DNA from: an uncultured Bacteroidales bacterium
Lineage (GTDB): Bacteria > Bacteroidota > Bacteroidia > Bacteroidales > UBA932
DNA length: 10,204 bases
NCBI GenBank assembly: GCA_934678915.1
Contig: CAKUSF010000070.1
Coordinates: 1-10,204 of the forward strand
Reading direction: 5' to 3'
The notes below the pieces were generated by a model. That model saw only the letters and a list, made by a program, of their open reading frames with translations. It was not told the origin of the DNA and did not search any database. Both the position numbers and the translations under genes were made by a program. Below, one piece after another: positions 1 to 6,504 of the stretch; the first letter of the stretch is position 1, and every line of letters begins with the position of its first letter.

Positions 1-37
1 ATTGACAGACTTTTCAAAGAACTGGTTTTATTTACTG

Positions 38-58
38 CCAGAGCCGTTTAGGCACTGG
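38..58 (-). other. Small stem-loop after the helicase gene
   Basis: Just past the stop codon of the helicase gene there is a 7-bp stem (CCAG, one mismatch, GCC) closed by a 5-base loop. In the direction of transcription it is followed by an A-rich tract rather than a run of U, so it does not fit a standard Rho-independent terminator. It may protect the 3' end of the message or form part of the leader of the next gene beyond the window. Nothing else is visible in bases 1-82. Confidence 0.3.
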
Positions 59-82
59 AAAAATTAACGAACTATTGAATAT

Positions 83-1885
83 CTACAACTTCTTGTATTC
101 ACCGTGCTTTACTTGTTGTATTTCACCGGCTTCGATAGCGCGGGCGATTTGTCGTCTGACGGTTCTCAGGCTCTTGCATATTTTCTGTGAAATTTCTTTC
201 ATATCAGTTGTGGTGAAGTAGCCAGGGAGGGCAGCGAGTATCGACTTCCGCGTGGCTGAGGAGTAGGAGTCGGCAACCGCAATGCTTTCTTGGCGCTCTT
301 TGTCCAGAACATTGAAGATGTAGTCGTTGTGCCTGGAGATTACACGGATGATTGCTTGAGTGGTTGCAAAGTCTATATCCGAGCATTCCACGGTTTCTGT
401 TATACTTCCTGAATCCATCATTCGAAGTGCAGTCAAAACCATTGCGATTCTCAGGAAGCACCAGGCGAGGCGGTGTGAGCTGGCAGAGTAGCGATCTCCG
501 TTGAAGTCTTGCATCCTTTCTTTCTCGCTGGCGAAGAAGTCGTTGAACTTGCCAATTTGAGGTAATGAAAGTGAGAAACGGATTTGCTGAATGTTTTCAA
601 GCCGTTTGGTGAAAGCTGTGAATTCGGCCCCTATGGAGTCAAAGACATCTTCTAAAGGAGTGTCTTCGCCATAGGACTCGAAGCCGTCAAGCCATTCGGT
701 GGTGGAGTTGATGCAGAAGAACATAAATCTGGAGAGCAGTCCGTTTTCGGCATCGCGGATGAGTGATTTGACTTGTTCCGGAGTGCCGGAGAGGACGGTG
801 GACAGTCGAGGGCTTTCAATCTCGCGTTCTTCTCCGTCGTCTCCTCTTCGCAGGTAGCCGAAACTTTCGTGGGCGAAGGCTTTGCGGAATGAGTCGGAGT
901 AGTTTCCGAAGTCGGAGTTGAATGTGTTGACTACGGTGTCTCCTTCGGTCTCAAATAGGAGGAGGTTACCGTTTTCTACCATTGCCTGTGCGAATGAGGT
1001 GGCGCTGCTGTTGGCCGGAACGCGGAGGAGCTGAATCGGGGGCTTTTCCGGTGGGTCGATGTTCTCGCCTTTGCGCTGGCGTTTGTAACGGGCATATTCC
1101 TTTTTGTATTCGTCTTTGGATATGTTCCATCGTTCAAGTTTTTCTTTGTGGATTGGCTTGACGAGACGGAAACAGAAGTCGAGTTTGCCTTTGCCGGCAC
1201 CTGCCGGGCCGGGGACAAAGAGATACATATTCGGATAGATGGTCTTGCCGAAGTAGATTGTCTTCATAGGCAACAGGGCTGAACTGAGTGTGGCTATGCT
1301 GCCGATGAGGATTAGACTGCGTTCTTGTGGAGTGTGCATCAGGGCGGTGACTTTCTGGAGAAGTCCAGGAAGTGTGCGGAAAATGTCTTCCGGGAACATC
1401 GGAAGTGGCGGCATTTCTTCAGGGTCTTCTTCCGAAAGTGTCAAGGGGACATTTTTGTCACTTTGTCCTTTTGCGTTAGTTCTGACTGTAGTGTAATGCT
1501 CAGAGCTGTTGTGCTTATGCAACGTAATACCTTTATTTCTTGCAAGATAGAAAAGTGTACTTATATCTGTTCTTCCGTTGTCGGACTTGAGACATTCGGT
1601 GAACTTGGTGTCACTTTCTGTCTGGCTGTAGCCTTGATTTATCGAACTGATGTCGTGGAAGTATCTACGTCCGGATTCTCCGAATTCGGATGCGAGGGCG
1701 AAGCCGACTTTCAGCCAATCGTTGTAGTCGGCTGTGATGTCGGTGTGGGAGGACTTGAGCAGATCAATCAGTTTTTCGACCTTTGTCGCGGTGTCGGCAG
1801 AAGATGTTGGGCTTCCTGCTTGAGCGGATGGGATGGTGCTCTGGTTCTGGGTGAGCAGGGCGTTATAGAAATCTGGTGATGTCAT
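83..1885 (-). CDS. PriCT-2 / DUF3987 replicative helicase-like ATPase
   Basis: This is probably the DNA helicase half of a primase-helicase pair that starts replication of the element. Residues about 37-118 look like a PriCT-2 domain, the segment that links primases to helicases, including a conserved Trp at 57 within NDWLKVGFAL. Residues about 165-530 match the DUF3987 pattern: a P-loop GPAGAGKGK at 226-234, an acidic strand LLLFETE at 308-314 that can serve as Walker B, SGTPEQV near 366-372, and an Arg in LLSRFMF near 383-389 that could be an arginine finger. The last 70 residues look like a winged helix. The gene starts inside the end of the primase gene (23-base overlap) and has no clear Shine-Dalgarno, which suggests translational coupling. 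The family assignment is fairly safe; helicase activity is inferred. Confidence 0.85.
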   Translation of the reverse strand: MTSPDFYNALLTQNQSTIPSAQAGSPTSSADTATKVEKLIDLLKSSHTDITADYNDWLKVGFALASEFGESGRRYFHDISSINQGYSQTESDTKFTECLKSDNGRTDISTLFYLARNKGITLHKHNSSEHYTTVRTNAKGQSDKNVPLTLSEEDPEEMPPLPMFPEDIFRTLPGLLQKVTALMHTPQERSLILIGSIATLSSALLPMKTIYFGKTIYPNMYLFVPGPAGAGKGKLDFCFRLVKPIHKEKLERWNISKDEYKKEYARYKRQRKGENIDPPEKPPIQLLRVPANSSATSFAQAMVENGNLLLFETEGDTVVNTFNSDFGNYSDSFRKAFAHESFGYLRRGDDGEEREIESPRLSTVLSGTPEQVKSLIRDAENGLLSRFMFFCINSTTEWLDGFESYGEDTPLEDVFDSIGAEFTAFTKRLENIQQIRFSLSLPQIGKFNDFFASEKERMQDFNGDRYSASSHRLAWCFLRIAMVLTALRMMDSGSITETVECSDIDFATTQAIIRVISRHNDYIFNVLDKERQESIAVADSYSSATRKSILAALPGYFTTTDMKEISQKICKSLRTVRRQIARAIEAGEIQQVKHGEYKKL

Positions 1886-2867
1886 AGTCGTAATTGTCTT
1901 CTATGTATAATGGGTTGAGAAATGCGTCTGGGTCGTAGGGGAGGAAGCAGGCTCGGCAGATGTCTTTGCCGGATGGGTCAGCTTCGACTCCGTAGTACAG
2001 ACGTGAGTAGTTGGAGAGCATTGTGAAGAATTCTCCGTGGGTGTAGGCGGTGCCGTCCGGCTTGGTGATGTTCGGCAGTGCGACTATCCATTTGACTCCA
2101 TCTCCGGATGGGCTTCGGAAGGCGAGGACGGTCTCGAAGTGTTCGTCTGTGGCGAGTTTTCTGACTAGTCCTTGCGGGTATGGGATATGGTCGAAGTCTA
2201 TGACCATATAGCCGGACGGTTTCAGAAGGTCTGATTCTTTGCGGCTGCGGAAGATTCCTCCGGGGGTGATGTAGTCAAGGTTGGCGGCTTTGTACTTGCT
2301 TCTTTCCTTGTTGTCGGTGATAGTGCGCAGGTGTTCCGTGTGGAACTTGGCGTAGTCGCTGACAAGGTATTTGAGGATGTCTTCCGGGGAGGTTTCCCGG
2401 CAGGGGCGTGTGTTGCGTATGGGGCGACGGTAGAAGCTGAACCGTGGGGCCGGGGGTATCTGTGGTCTTGCGTTGTCCGTGTCCTTTTCTTCTTTCGGGT
2501 TGGAGAGCGGCGTAACCGGTTCACTGATGAAGAGTTCCTCGGCCAATCTTGCAATTAGTTGCTCTTGCGTGAGGTTTTCTCCACGTTCGTGATAGTATGC
2601 AGCGGCAAGTGCGATGGCATCACCATCGAGCATCTGTCCGTCTGTATAGTGGAAACGAGCCTTGTAAAGTGGAAGTTTTTGACCTTCTACCGGAATGCTG
2701 TCTAATGAGACTTGGATGATGCCACCGTCTGCCCATACCGGATCGGGACATTCTCCGCAGTTCAAACCTGAGATCCGCATAATGTGGTCGGGAAATTCCT
2801 TGCGAATGAGGTGTTGGATGATGTCGGTGCCGTAGAGTGTCTTGGAGAGGAGATATTCCTTAGTCAT
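1863..2867 (-). CDS. BT4734/BF3469-type primase (VirE N-terminal-like, AEP fold)
   Basis: This is the likely primase or primase-polymerase partner of the downstream helicase. Residues about 140-325 match the BT4734/BF3469 family (often called VirE N-terminal) and show the archaeo-eukaryotic primase pattern: two metal-binding aspartates in MVIDFDHI (Asp224, Asp226), the SPSGDGVKW loop (252-260), and a late acidic and basic block with Asp297, Arg305 and Asp312. Residues 1-110 lack a catalytic motif. They include CGECPDP near 37-43 and GDAIALAAAYY near 82-92, which resemble a worn-down CHC2 primase zinc finger (inference). The start has an AAGGAGG Shine-Dalgarno six bases upstream and overlaps the previous gene by 8 bases. 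In related mobile elements the primase and PriCT-2/DUF3987 parts sit on one or two proteins; here they are split. In vivo function is inferred. Confidence 0.82.
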   Translation of the reverse strand: MTKEYLLSKTLYGTDIIQHLIRKEFPDHIMRISGLNCGECPDPVWADGGIIQVSLDSIPVEGQKLPLYKARFHYTDGQMLDGDAIALAAAYYHERGENLTQEQLIARLAEELFISEPVTPLSNPKEEKDTDNARPQIPPAPRFSFYRRPIRNTRPCRETSPEDILKYLVSDYAKFHTEHLRTITDNKERSKYKAANLDYITPGGIFRSRKESDLLKPSGYMVIDFDHIPYPQGLVRKLATDEHFETVLAFRSPSGDGVKWIVALPNITKPDGTAYTHGEFFTMLSNYSRLYYGVEADPSGKDICRACFLPYDPDAFLNPLYIEDNYDYDITRFL

Positions 2868-3093
2868 TGTCGTCCTCCTTTCTTTTTAGTTGTTCTATGT
2901 CGAGACTTTCAAGGTCGCAGGTTATGAGCCGGTCGATTTCTTCGTCTGTGAGGTCGTCGAAGGACAGATAGCCTTTCCGGAGCATTTCGGCTTGGATGAA
3001 GGGGCAATGACGGAGAATCTGAGCGAATGGATCGTCCGGGTTGCTTAGGACGAGCTGGTGCATTATTTCGCTGATGTGCTTTGGCTTGCTCAT
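2860..3093 (-). CDS. Small acidic protein of the replication operon, unknown function
   Basis: I do not recognise this 77-residue protein. It has no membrane segment, signal peptide or metal-binding cluster. The C-terminal half is acidic (LTDEEIDRL, DLESLDIEQL, ending in EDDND) and looks helical; the middle holds FAQILRHCPFIQAEMLRKGY. It is very likely real: its start overlaps the HTH gene's stop as ATGA, a perfect AAGGAGG lies six bases before the ATG, and its end overlaps the primase start by 8 bases. That position, between a DNA-binding protein and a primase, suggests an accessory role in replication such as an adaptor or loader, but nothing in the sequence proves it. Confidence 0.75.
   Translation of the reverse strand: MSKPKHISEIMHQLVLSNPDDPFAQILRHCPFIQAEMLRKGYLSFDDLTDEEIDRLITCDLESLDIEQLKRKEDDND
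2874..2880 (-). promoter_or_regulatory. Strong Shine-Dalgarno for the primase gene
   Basis: AAGGAGG lies six bases before the ATG at 2867, inside the end of the 77-residue gene. Bacteroidales genes usually lack strong Shine-Dalgarno sequences, so this site both fixes the start and suggests deliberate coupling or high translation. Confidence 0.75.
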
Positions 3094-3413
3094 AGTGCAC
3101 CTCCTTTCTTGACGAGGATGTCATTGATGTCGGACAGGCGGTAGCGGTCCATTGAACCGAGCTGGACGGGGATGAGGTAGCCGCATTTTTTCCATCTCCA
3201 GAGGGTTGCGCTGGAAATCTTGAGTTTTTTCATTGTCTCTTCGCGGCTGAAGAACTCTTCGGCTGATGCGGGGCGTCCTTCTTGGGCGGTGAGGTTGAGC
3301 TCCTGGAGGAGTTCTTCTTTGATGACTCTTCCTGCTTGGAGGAGGTCTTCGAGCGATACCTGAACGGTTAGTCCTGGCAGTTGCTCTGATAGGGTGATTA
3401 AATCTTGCTTCAT
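3090..3413 (-). CDS. HTH DNA-binding protein (excisionase/MerR-like, HTH_17 type)
   Basis: This 107-residue protein probably binds DNA and may serve as excisionase-like factor, replication initiator accessory or operon regulator. Residues about 53-100 form a winged HTH: FSREETMKKLKISSATLWRW is the recognition unit and MDRYRLSDINDIL the wing and following helix, as in the short HTH proteins common beside Bacteroidetes replication modules. The N-terminal 50 residues look helical. The frame is open further upstream to a GTG at 3530, but that codon sits in the first bases of a perfect -7 promoter box and the extra 39 residues are low in complexity, so the ATG at 3413 is preferred; it has no Shine-Dalgarno. 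The gene is first in a four-gene operon and overlaps the next by ATGA. Confidence 0.8.
   Translation of the reverse strand: MKQDLITLSEQLPGLTVQVSLEDLLQAGRVIKEELLQELNLTAQEGRPASAEEFFSREETMKKLKISSATLWRWKKCGYLIPVQLGSMDRYRLSDINDILVKKGGAL
3100..3106 (-). promoter_or_regulatory. Strong Shine-Dalgarno for the 77-residue gene
   Basis: AAGGAGG lies six bases before the ATG at 3093, within the last codons of the HTH gene. It shares the 11-mer AAGAAAGGAGG with the site upstream of the primase, at the same distance from the start codon. Confidence 0.75.
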
Positions 3414-3529
3414 TGGGCTTTGATTTAATGGTAAAGCCACCCGCGAAGCAGTAAAAGCGGTGCCGGTCAAGGCTGTGGCTGCATCCTTTGGAACGACTGC
3501 TTTATTTCCGTTTCCATTGGATTGCAGCA

Positions 3530-3560
3530 CAAAAGTAGAGAGATGAAATTTCCGCGAAAA
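3530..3560 (-). promoter_or_regulatory. Bacteroides-type promoter of the replication operon
   Basis: A perfect -7 box, TACTTTTG (TAnnTTTG), occupies 3537-3530. About 19 bases upstream there is a T-rich -33 candidate (TTTT at 3560-3557, consensus TTTG). Transcription would start near 3523, leaving an untranslated leader of about 110 bases before the ATG at 3413. The -33 candidate lies in the spacer of the inverted repeat at 3541-3575. Confidence 0.55.
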
Positions 3561-3575
3561 GTTCCTATTTCATCT
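3541..3575. repeat. Inverted repeat around the replication-operon -33 region
   Basis: Two perfect 9-base arms (AGATGAAAT at 3541-3549 and ATTTCATCT at 3567-3575) are separated by 17 bases that contain the -33 candidate. The AT-rich stem and lack of an adjacent U run make a terminator for the upstream 288-residue gene less likely than a protein-binding operator, though a double role is possible. A smaller palindromic pair, CAATTG TAAT CAATTG, lies nearby at 3596-3611. Confidence 0.5.
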
Positions 3576-3659
3576 TTGTTGAAAATATTTTATCGCAATT
3601 GTAATCAATTGTTTAGATGGATGCTATACAGATTGTTCCTAAATGTTCCCATACCGTAG

Positions 3660-4526
3660 TTAACGAGTGTTCCCAAGAGATATTGAAAGAAGTTCGTCTG
3701 CTGCACTCTTGTATTTGAATACTGACGGAGTCTCGCCTTTATTGAGCGAGGTTGATTTGTAGGCTTTAGCAGTAGTCTCAGGCAAACCAATAGACTTGAA
3801 TACTACTGAACGAATGTGGTTAAGTGTTCCTACTAGCGGTCTGCCAAATACGGACTTATTCATTAGAAGAAGAATTGCCGCTATGATTACAAGGTGTGGT
3901 TTTTCATATTCATTGTCATTCAGAATTCTTCTGAAGTTGTCGTATAAGGCTCGCTTTTGTGAAGTCAAAAGAGATTCTTTCTTGAAAATGGAGCAGAAGT
4001 CTGCATAATTCTGGGCTTGCTGTAGTTCTTCCTCGTTGAGTTCGTCTTTTGGAAGTATGAAGGTAGGGTGTATTTGTACGTTGTCGCGAGTCTTGGCAGC
4101 ACATTTGAACTGACGGAGACTTTGGCCGAACTCATAAGCATTGATCAGCAGTCTTGCCTGACGGCTAAGTCCGATTTCTTCTAGGTAATCTGCTACACTT
4201 TTAACTGGAGATAGTTTTATGAACTGGATTTGATGTATCGTTGATTTGTCTCCAGAGATATTGAGGTTCTCAACAAATCGCCGGATATTGTCTTTGCATA
4301 GAATCTTGTTTTTAGGGAGATTATCGTTATGTCCTATGAGAGGTATACAATATATTAGAAGACTATCTACGATCTCCTTGAGCGGCTTGGGCAGCACTCC
4401 ATCAAGCGGTAGATTGTTTTCAAGTCCAGATTCAGCCTCTTTGCGGTAGTCGTATTTTTCAAGTTGCGGCAGAACTTGATTTGCCACATCGGATAATTCT
4501 TGCAAGGTGTCGAGTATTGTATCCAT
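3660..4526 (-). CDS. Unknown 288-residue protein between integrase and replication operon
   Basis: I do not recognise this protein. It is predicted soluble, with no signal peptide; the one hydrophobic stretch, VIIAAILLLM near residues 213-222, looks like a buried helix rather than a membrane span. The composition is mostly helical. The C-terminal quarter, from that stretch through RPLVGTLNHIRSVVFKSIGL to ETTAKAYKSTSL, could form an HTH-like or small helical domain, but I see no certain motif. The gene is clearly lower in GC than the integrase and replication genes beside it, and it has its own -7 box 23 bases before the ATG. Its independent control and its place between integration and replication functions suit an accessory trait such as immunity, superinfection exclusion, anti-defence or regulation. 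That is a guess from location only. Confidence 0.7.
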   Translation of the reverse strand: MDTILDTLQELSDVANQVLPQLEKYDYRKEAESGLENNLPLDGVLPKPLKEIVDSLLIYCIPLIGHNDNLPKNKILCKDNIRRFVENLNISGDKSTIHQIQFIKLSPVKSVADYLEEIGLSRQARLLINAYEFGQSLRQFKCAAKTRDNVQIHPTFILPKDELNEEELQQAQNYADFCSIFKKESLLTSQKRALYDNFRRILNDNEYEKPHLVIIAAILLLMNKSVFGRPLVGTLNHIRSVVFKSIGLPETTAKAYKSTSLNKGETPSVFKYKSAADELLSISLGNTR

Positions 4527-4548
4527 CTTATCTGTTGATGTGTAGTTG

Positions 4549-4556
4549 CAAATCTA
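4549..4556 (-). promoter_or_regulatory. -7 box for the 288-residue gene
   Basis: TAGATTTG at 4556-4549 matches TAnnTTTG exactly and would place the transcript start near 4542, about 16 bases before the ATG. No good TTTG is seen at -33, so this is a partial match. Just upstream, a weak GATTC/GAATC stem (4593-4570) followed by a T7 run (4565-4559) could end the integrase transcript. Confidence 0.4.
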
Positions 4557-4611
4557 CTAAAAAAAGGGCGATTCATATAGCTTTGTCAGAATCTTATCCA
4601 CCATCTTTTCG

Positions 4612-5967
4612 TTAATCAAGCAGATTCGTCATTTCTCTGATCATATCGTCATCGATGTCCCTATAACGGGCGAATGCCTTTGAGCCTTCGAGTTTTCCTA
4701 CGAGGTTCGGGTCTTTGACTTTCTTGTAGAGGTTGCCGATGAAGGTGCGGCGTGCCATGTGGGAGCTGGCGATGTCGCAGATGGGGTGTTGTTCGGATTG
4801 TTTGGTGACGGGATTGACGGTGGTGACGACTCTGGTGATGCCGGCTCTATTGAGGGCAATGCGGATGAGGTCGTTGAGTTTGCCGGTGGTCATATATGGG
4901 AAGAGTGTGTCTTTTGCCTTGCCTTTGTTGCGGTTCATTATTTCTATGGCAGTTGGGGCGAGATAGACTTTGACGACTCTCGGGCGTTCTCCTTTGGTCT
5001 TGCTCGGGATGTATTGAACGGATGTTCCGTTTTCCGTGGTGATGATATTTTCGGGCATGAGTGCGAAGAGGTCGCTGATGCGGCAGCCGATGTAACATTG
5101 GAATATGAAGATGTCGCGTGCGAGGGTTATTTCGTTGTCGGTGCCGAGGTCGGCTTTGAATACGATGTCTCTTTCCTCTGTTGTAAGGTAATACGGAGTC
5201 CCGAATTTTTGGGAGCCGACGGAGTATTTGCGGAAGGGGTCGTTTTTCGTGTAGCCCATATCGATGCACCATCGCCAATAGGCTCTGATGGCACTCATAT
5301 AGGTGATGATGGCATTGTCGCTGCGTTCAAGCGGTGTGCGTTCGTGCTGGGAGTTTTCCCAGGCGTATTTGTATTTCCTTACGGGTTTGAGGACGGTGCG
5401 GTATTTTTCTTTCTTTGGCTCGAAGAGTTTGTGTTCGTTGCGGAAGAAGTCTTCGATGGCGATTAGTGTTCTGTTGTCTGATTTGTCGAGGCTGATTGGC
5501 TTGCCGGTGTAGAGTTCGTAGCGGTGGATAATATTGAATATGCAGCGGTAGCTTTGGTGCCGTTGGTAGGAGATTTTCTTGAATTTGAGGAAGTCCTCGA
5601 TTTTGTCGAGGAAGTAGATTTCGTCGCTTTCCGCCTGCCGGTAGTTTTCGGGGTAGAGGAGACGGTCGATGGTGTCTTGTGCCCAGTCTTGCGTGAAGTC
5701 TGATATTGGTTTCTTGTTGCCTTTTTCTGTGATTTGGTTTACTATGCGGTCTATCTGGGCTTTGGCTTCCTGGGCTTCACGAACTTCCGGGGTGACGATG
5801 CGGTTCTTGATGACGATTTCTCCGTCTGCGAAGAATTTGGGAAGGATGTAGGTGTGGGTGTGGGCACGGAGAGCGACTTCGCGTGTGTTGCGGTAGCGGA
5901 GGAGGATTTCGGCTTTGCCGGTGTCTTTGTTTGTCCAGGCGGAGAGAGTGAGGGTAATCGTTGCCAT
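4612..5967 (-). CDS. int: Tyrosine recombinase / phage integrase, Bacteroidetes type
   Basis: This enzyme would integrate and excise the element by site-specific recombination. Residues 1-85 look like the arm-type DNA-binding domain, about 112-235 like the SAM-like core-binding domain, and about 255-445 form the catalytic domain. Catalytic residues can be placed: Arg296 (CRISDL), Lys323 or Lys325 (PSKTKGE), His403 and Arg406 (HMARR), and nucleophile Tyr435 (FARYRDID). The usual Gly-His before the tyrosine reads Gly424-Lys425, so the His/Trp position of the catalytic set is not conserved; other members of the superfamily also vary here. The length, 451 residues, is slightly above the common 400-residue size. 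The ATG at 5967 lies inside an 11-bp inverted repeat and follows a good promoter. There is no Shine-Dalgarno. Family call is secure; activity is probable. Confidence 0.95.
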   Translation of the reverse strand: MATITLTLSAWTNKDTGKAEILLRYRNTREVALRAHTHTYILPKFFADGEIVIKNRIVTPEVREAQEAKAQIDRIVNQITEKGNKKPISDFTQDWAQDTIDRLLYPENYRQAESDEIYFLDKIEDFLKFKKISYQRHQSYRCIFNIIHRYELYTGKPISLDKSDNRTLIAIEDFFRNEHKLFEPKKEKYRTVLKPVRKYKYAWENSQHERTPLERSDNAIITYMSAIRAYWRWCIDMGYTKNDPFRKYSVGSQKFGTPYYLTTEERDIVFKADLGTDNEITLARDIFIFQCYIGCRISDLFALMPENIITTENGTSVQYIPSKTKGERPRVVKVYLAPTAIEIMNRNKGKAKDTLFPYMTTGKLNDLIRIALNRAGITRVVTTVNPVTKQSEQHPICDIASSHMARRTFIGNLYKKVKDPNLVGKLEGSKAFARYRDIDDDMIREMTNLLD

Positions 5968-5992
5968 AGTTTGGTGTCTTTAACTATGGCAA
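5961..5992. repeat. Perfect 11-bp inverted repeat covering the integrase start codon
   Basis: TTGCCATAGTT (5961-5971) and AACTATGGCAA (5982-5992) are exact inverse copies with a 10-base spacer. The inner arm holds the integrase ATG, and the outer arm overlaps the -7 box by three bases and covers the expected transcript start. It could be an operator for a repressor or for the integrase itself. If transcripts start further upstream, it could fold and hide the start codon. Confidence 0.75.
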
Positions 5993-6021
5993 ATTTACGA
6001 AATACGGGGGACAAAATCAAG
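5990..6021 (-). promoter_or_regulatory. Integrase promoter, Bacteroides type
   Basis: A perfect -7 box TAAATTTG (5997-5990) is preceded after 20 bases by CTTG (6021-6018), one mismatch from the -33 consensus TTTG. Transcription would start near 5984, giving a leader of about 15 bases. The -33 element lies in the spacer of the inverted repeat at 6006-6035. Confidence 0.6.
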
Positions 6022-6035
6022 TGAAATTGTCCCCC
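6006..6035. repeat. GC-rich inverted repeat at the integrase -33 region
   Basis: GGGGGACAA (6006-6014) and TTGTCCCCC (6027-6035) are perfect 9-base arms with a 12-base spacer. On the minus strand the stem is not followed by a U run, so it is a poor terminator for the lysis genes. It fits an operator at the integrase promoter or part of an attachment site. It stands out as a GC-rich block in an AT-rich region. Confidence 0.6.
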
Positions 6036-6504
6036 TAATTGATGACTAATGAAAACGGATGAAAATCGTGTAACTGATATCCGTAGCCGTATATTATTGT
6101 TAGATATGGATTTATGGCTATATTTGAAAGGAATTGTTCTCTTTTAATTTCTGCGGTTTTCGTTTACTATTTTCCGACGCAGAGAATAGTTATTCTTGAA
6201 TATCAAACTTTTAACTTATTGGCGGTACAAATGGGGTACGGAAAGCCAATGGGTATCGAAAGTAAAGCATTAAGAACTATATATTTCGTGTCTTAACTCC
6301 TTGTTACAAATTTAGTGATTTTTCTATGGATTTTAATGTCTTTTCTACATAAAATAACGACTTTTTTGTTATCGAAATGCTGGTTAGGAAAATAGCGGAG
6401 ATTTTAGTCAGAACCTTGTCATTAGTAATTCCGTCATTCAAATAATGCTTTTTTTATGAGTGCCGTTCGGAGGTCTTGATGAATAATTCGGAATCCTGTT
6501 GTAA
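6036..6504. other. AT-rich non-coding region between lysis genes and integrase; candidate attP region
   Basis: No convincing gene is seen here. Features visible: two tandem 10-base units ATGAAAACGG ATGAAAATCG (6049-6068) that could be helix-phased protein sites; a TAGCC/GGCTA inverted pair (6084-6120); a plus-strand -7 box TATATTTG (6119-6126) with ATTG 19 bases upstream; two GGTAC copies 11 bases apart (6224-6239); and a lone minus-strand -7 box TAAATTTG (6314-6307) without a -33. A non-coding gap next to the integrase promoter is where attP usually lies. I cannot define the core, and I see no tRNA 3' end. Confidence 0.35.

Noticed and set aside
1325..1879. Open frame of 184 codons on the plus strand opposite the helicase gene
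   Set aside because: It lies opposite the N-terminal third of a protein with recognisable PriCT-2 and P-loop motifs and shows no domain of its own.
3414..3530. GTG start at 3530 adding 39 residues to the HTH protein
   Set aside because: The GTG begins within the -7 promoter box, so it would not be transcribed from that promoter, and the added residues are not typical of the family.
4759..5466. Open frame of 235 codons on the plus strand inside the integrase gene
   Set aside because: It is antisense to a clear integrase, its composition is skewed to Gly, Val, Asp and Phe as expected of a shadow frame, and no promoter or ribosome site supports it.
6006..6035. GC-rich hairpin as Rho-independent terminator of the lysis operon
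   Set aside because: On the minus strand no U run follows the stem, and it lies about 470 bases beyond the last lysis gene; an operator or att element fits better.
6114..6296. 60-codon open frame on the plus strand in the non-coding gap
   Set aside because: The start lies upstream of the only plausible promoter's transcript start, there is no ribosome site, and the residues resemble translated AT-rich DNA.
6480..6500. Possible tRNA 3' end as attachment core (AATTCGGAATCCTG)
   Set aside because: It resembles a T-loop sequence only with an extra base, and no acceptor or anticodon stem could be built around it.
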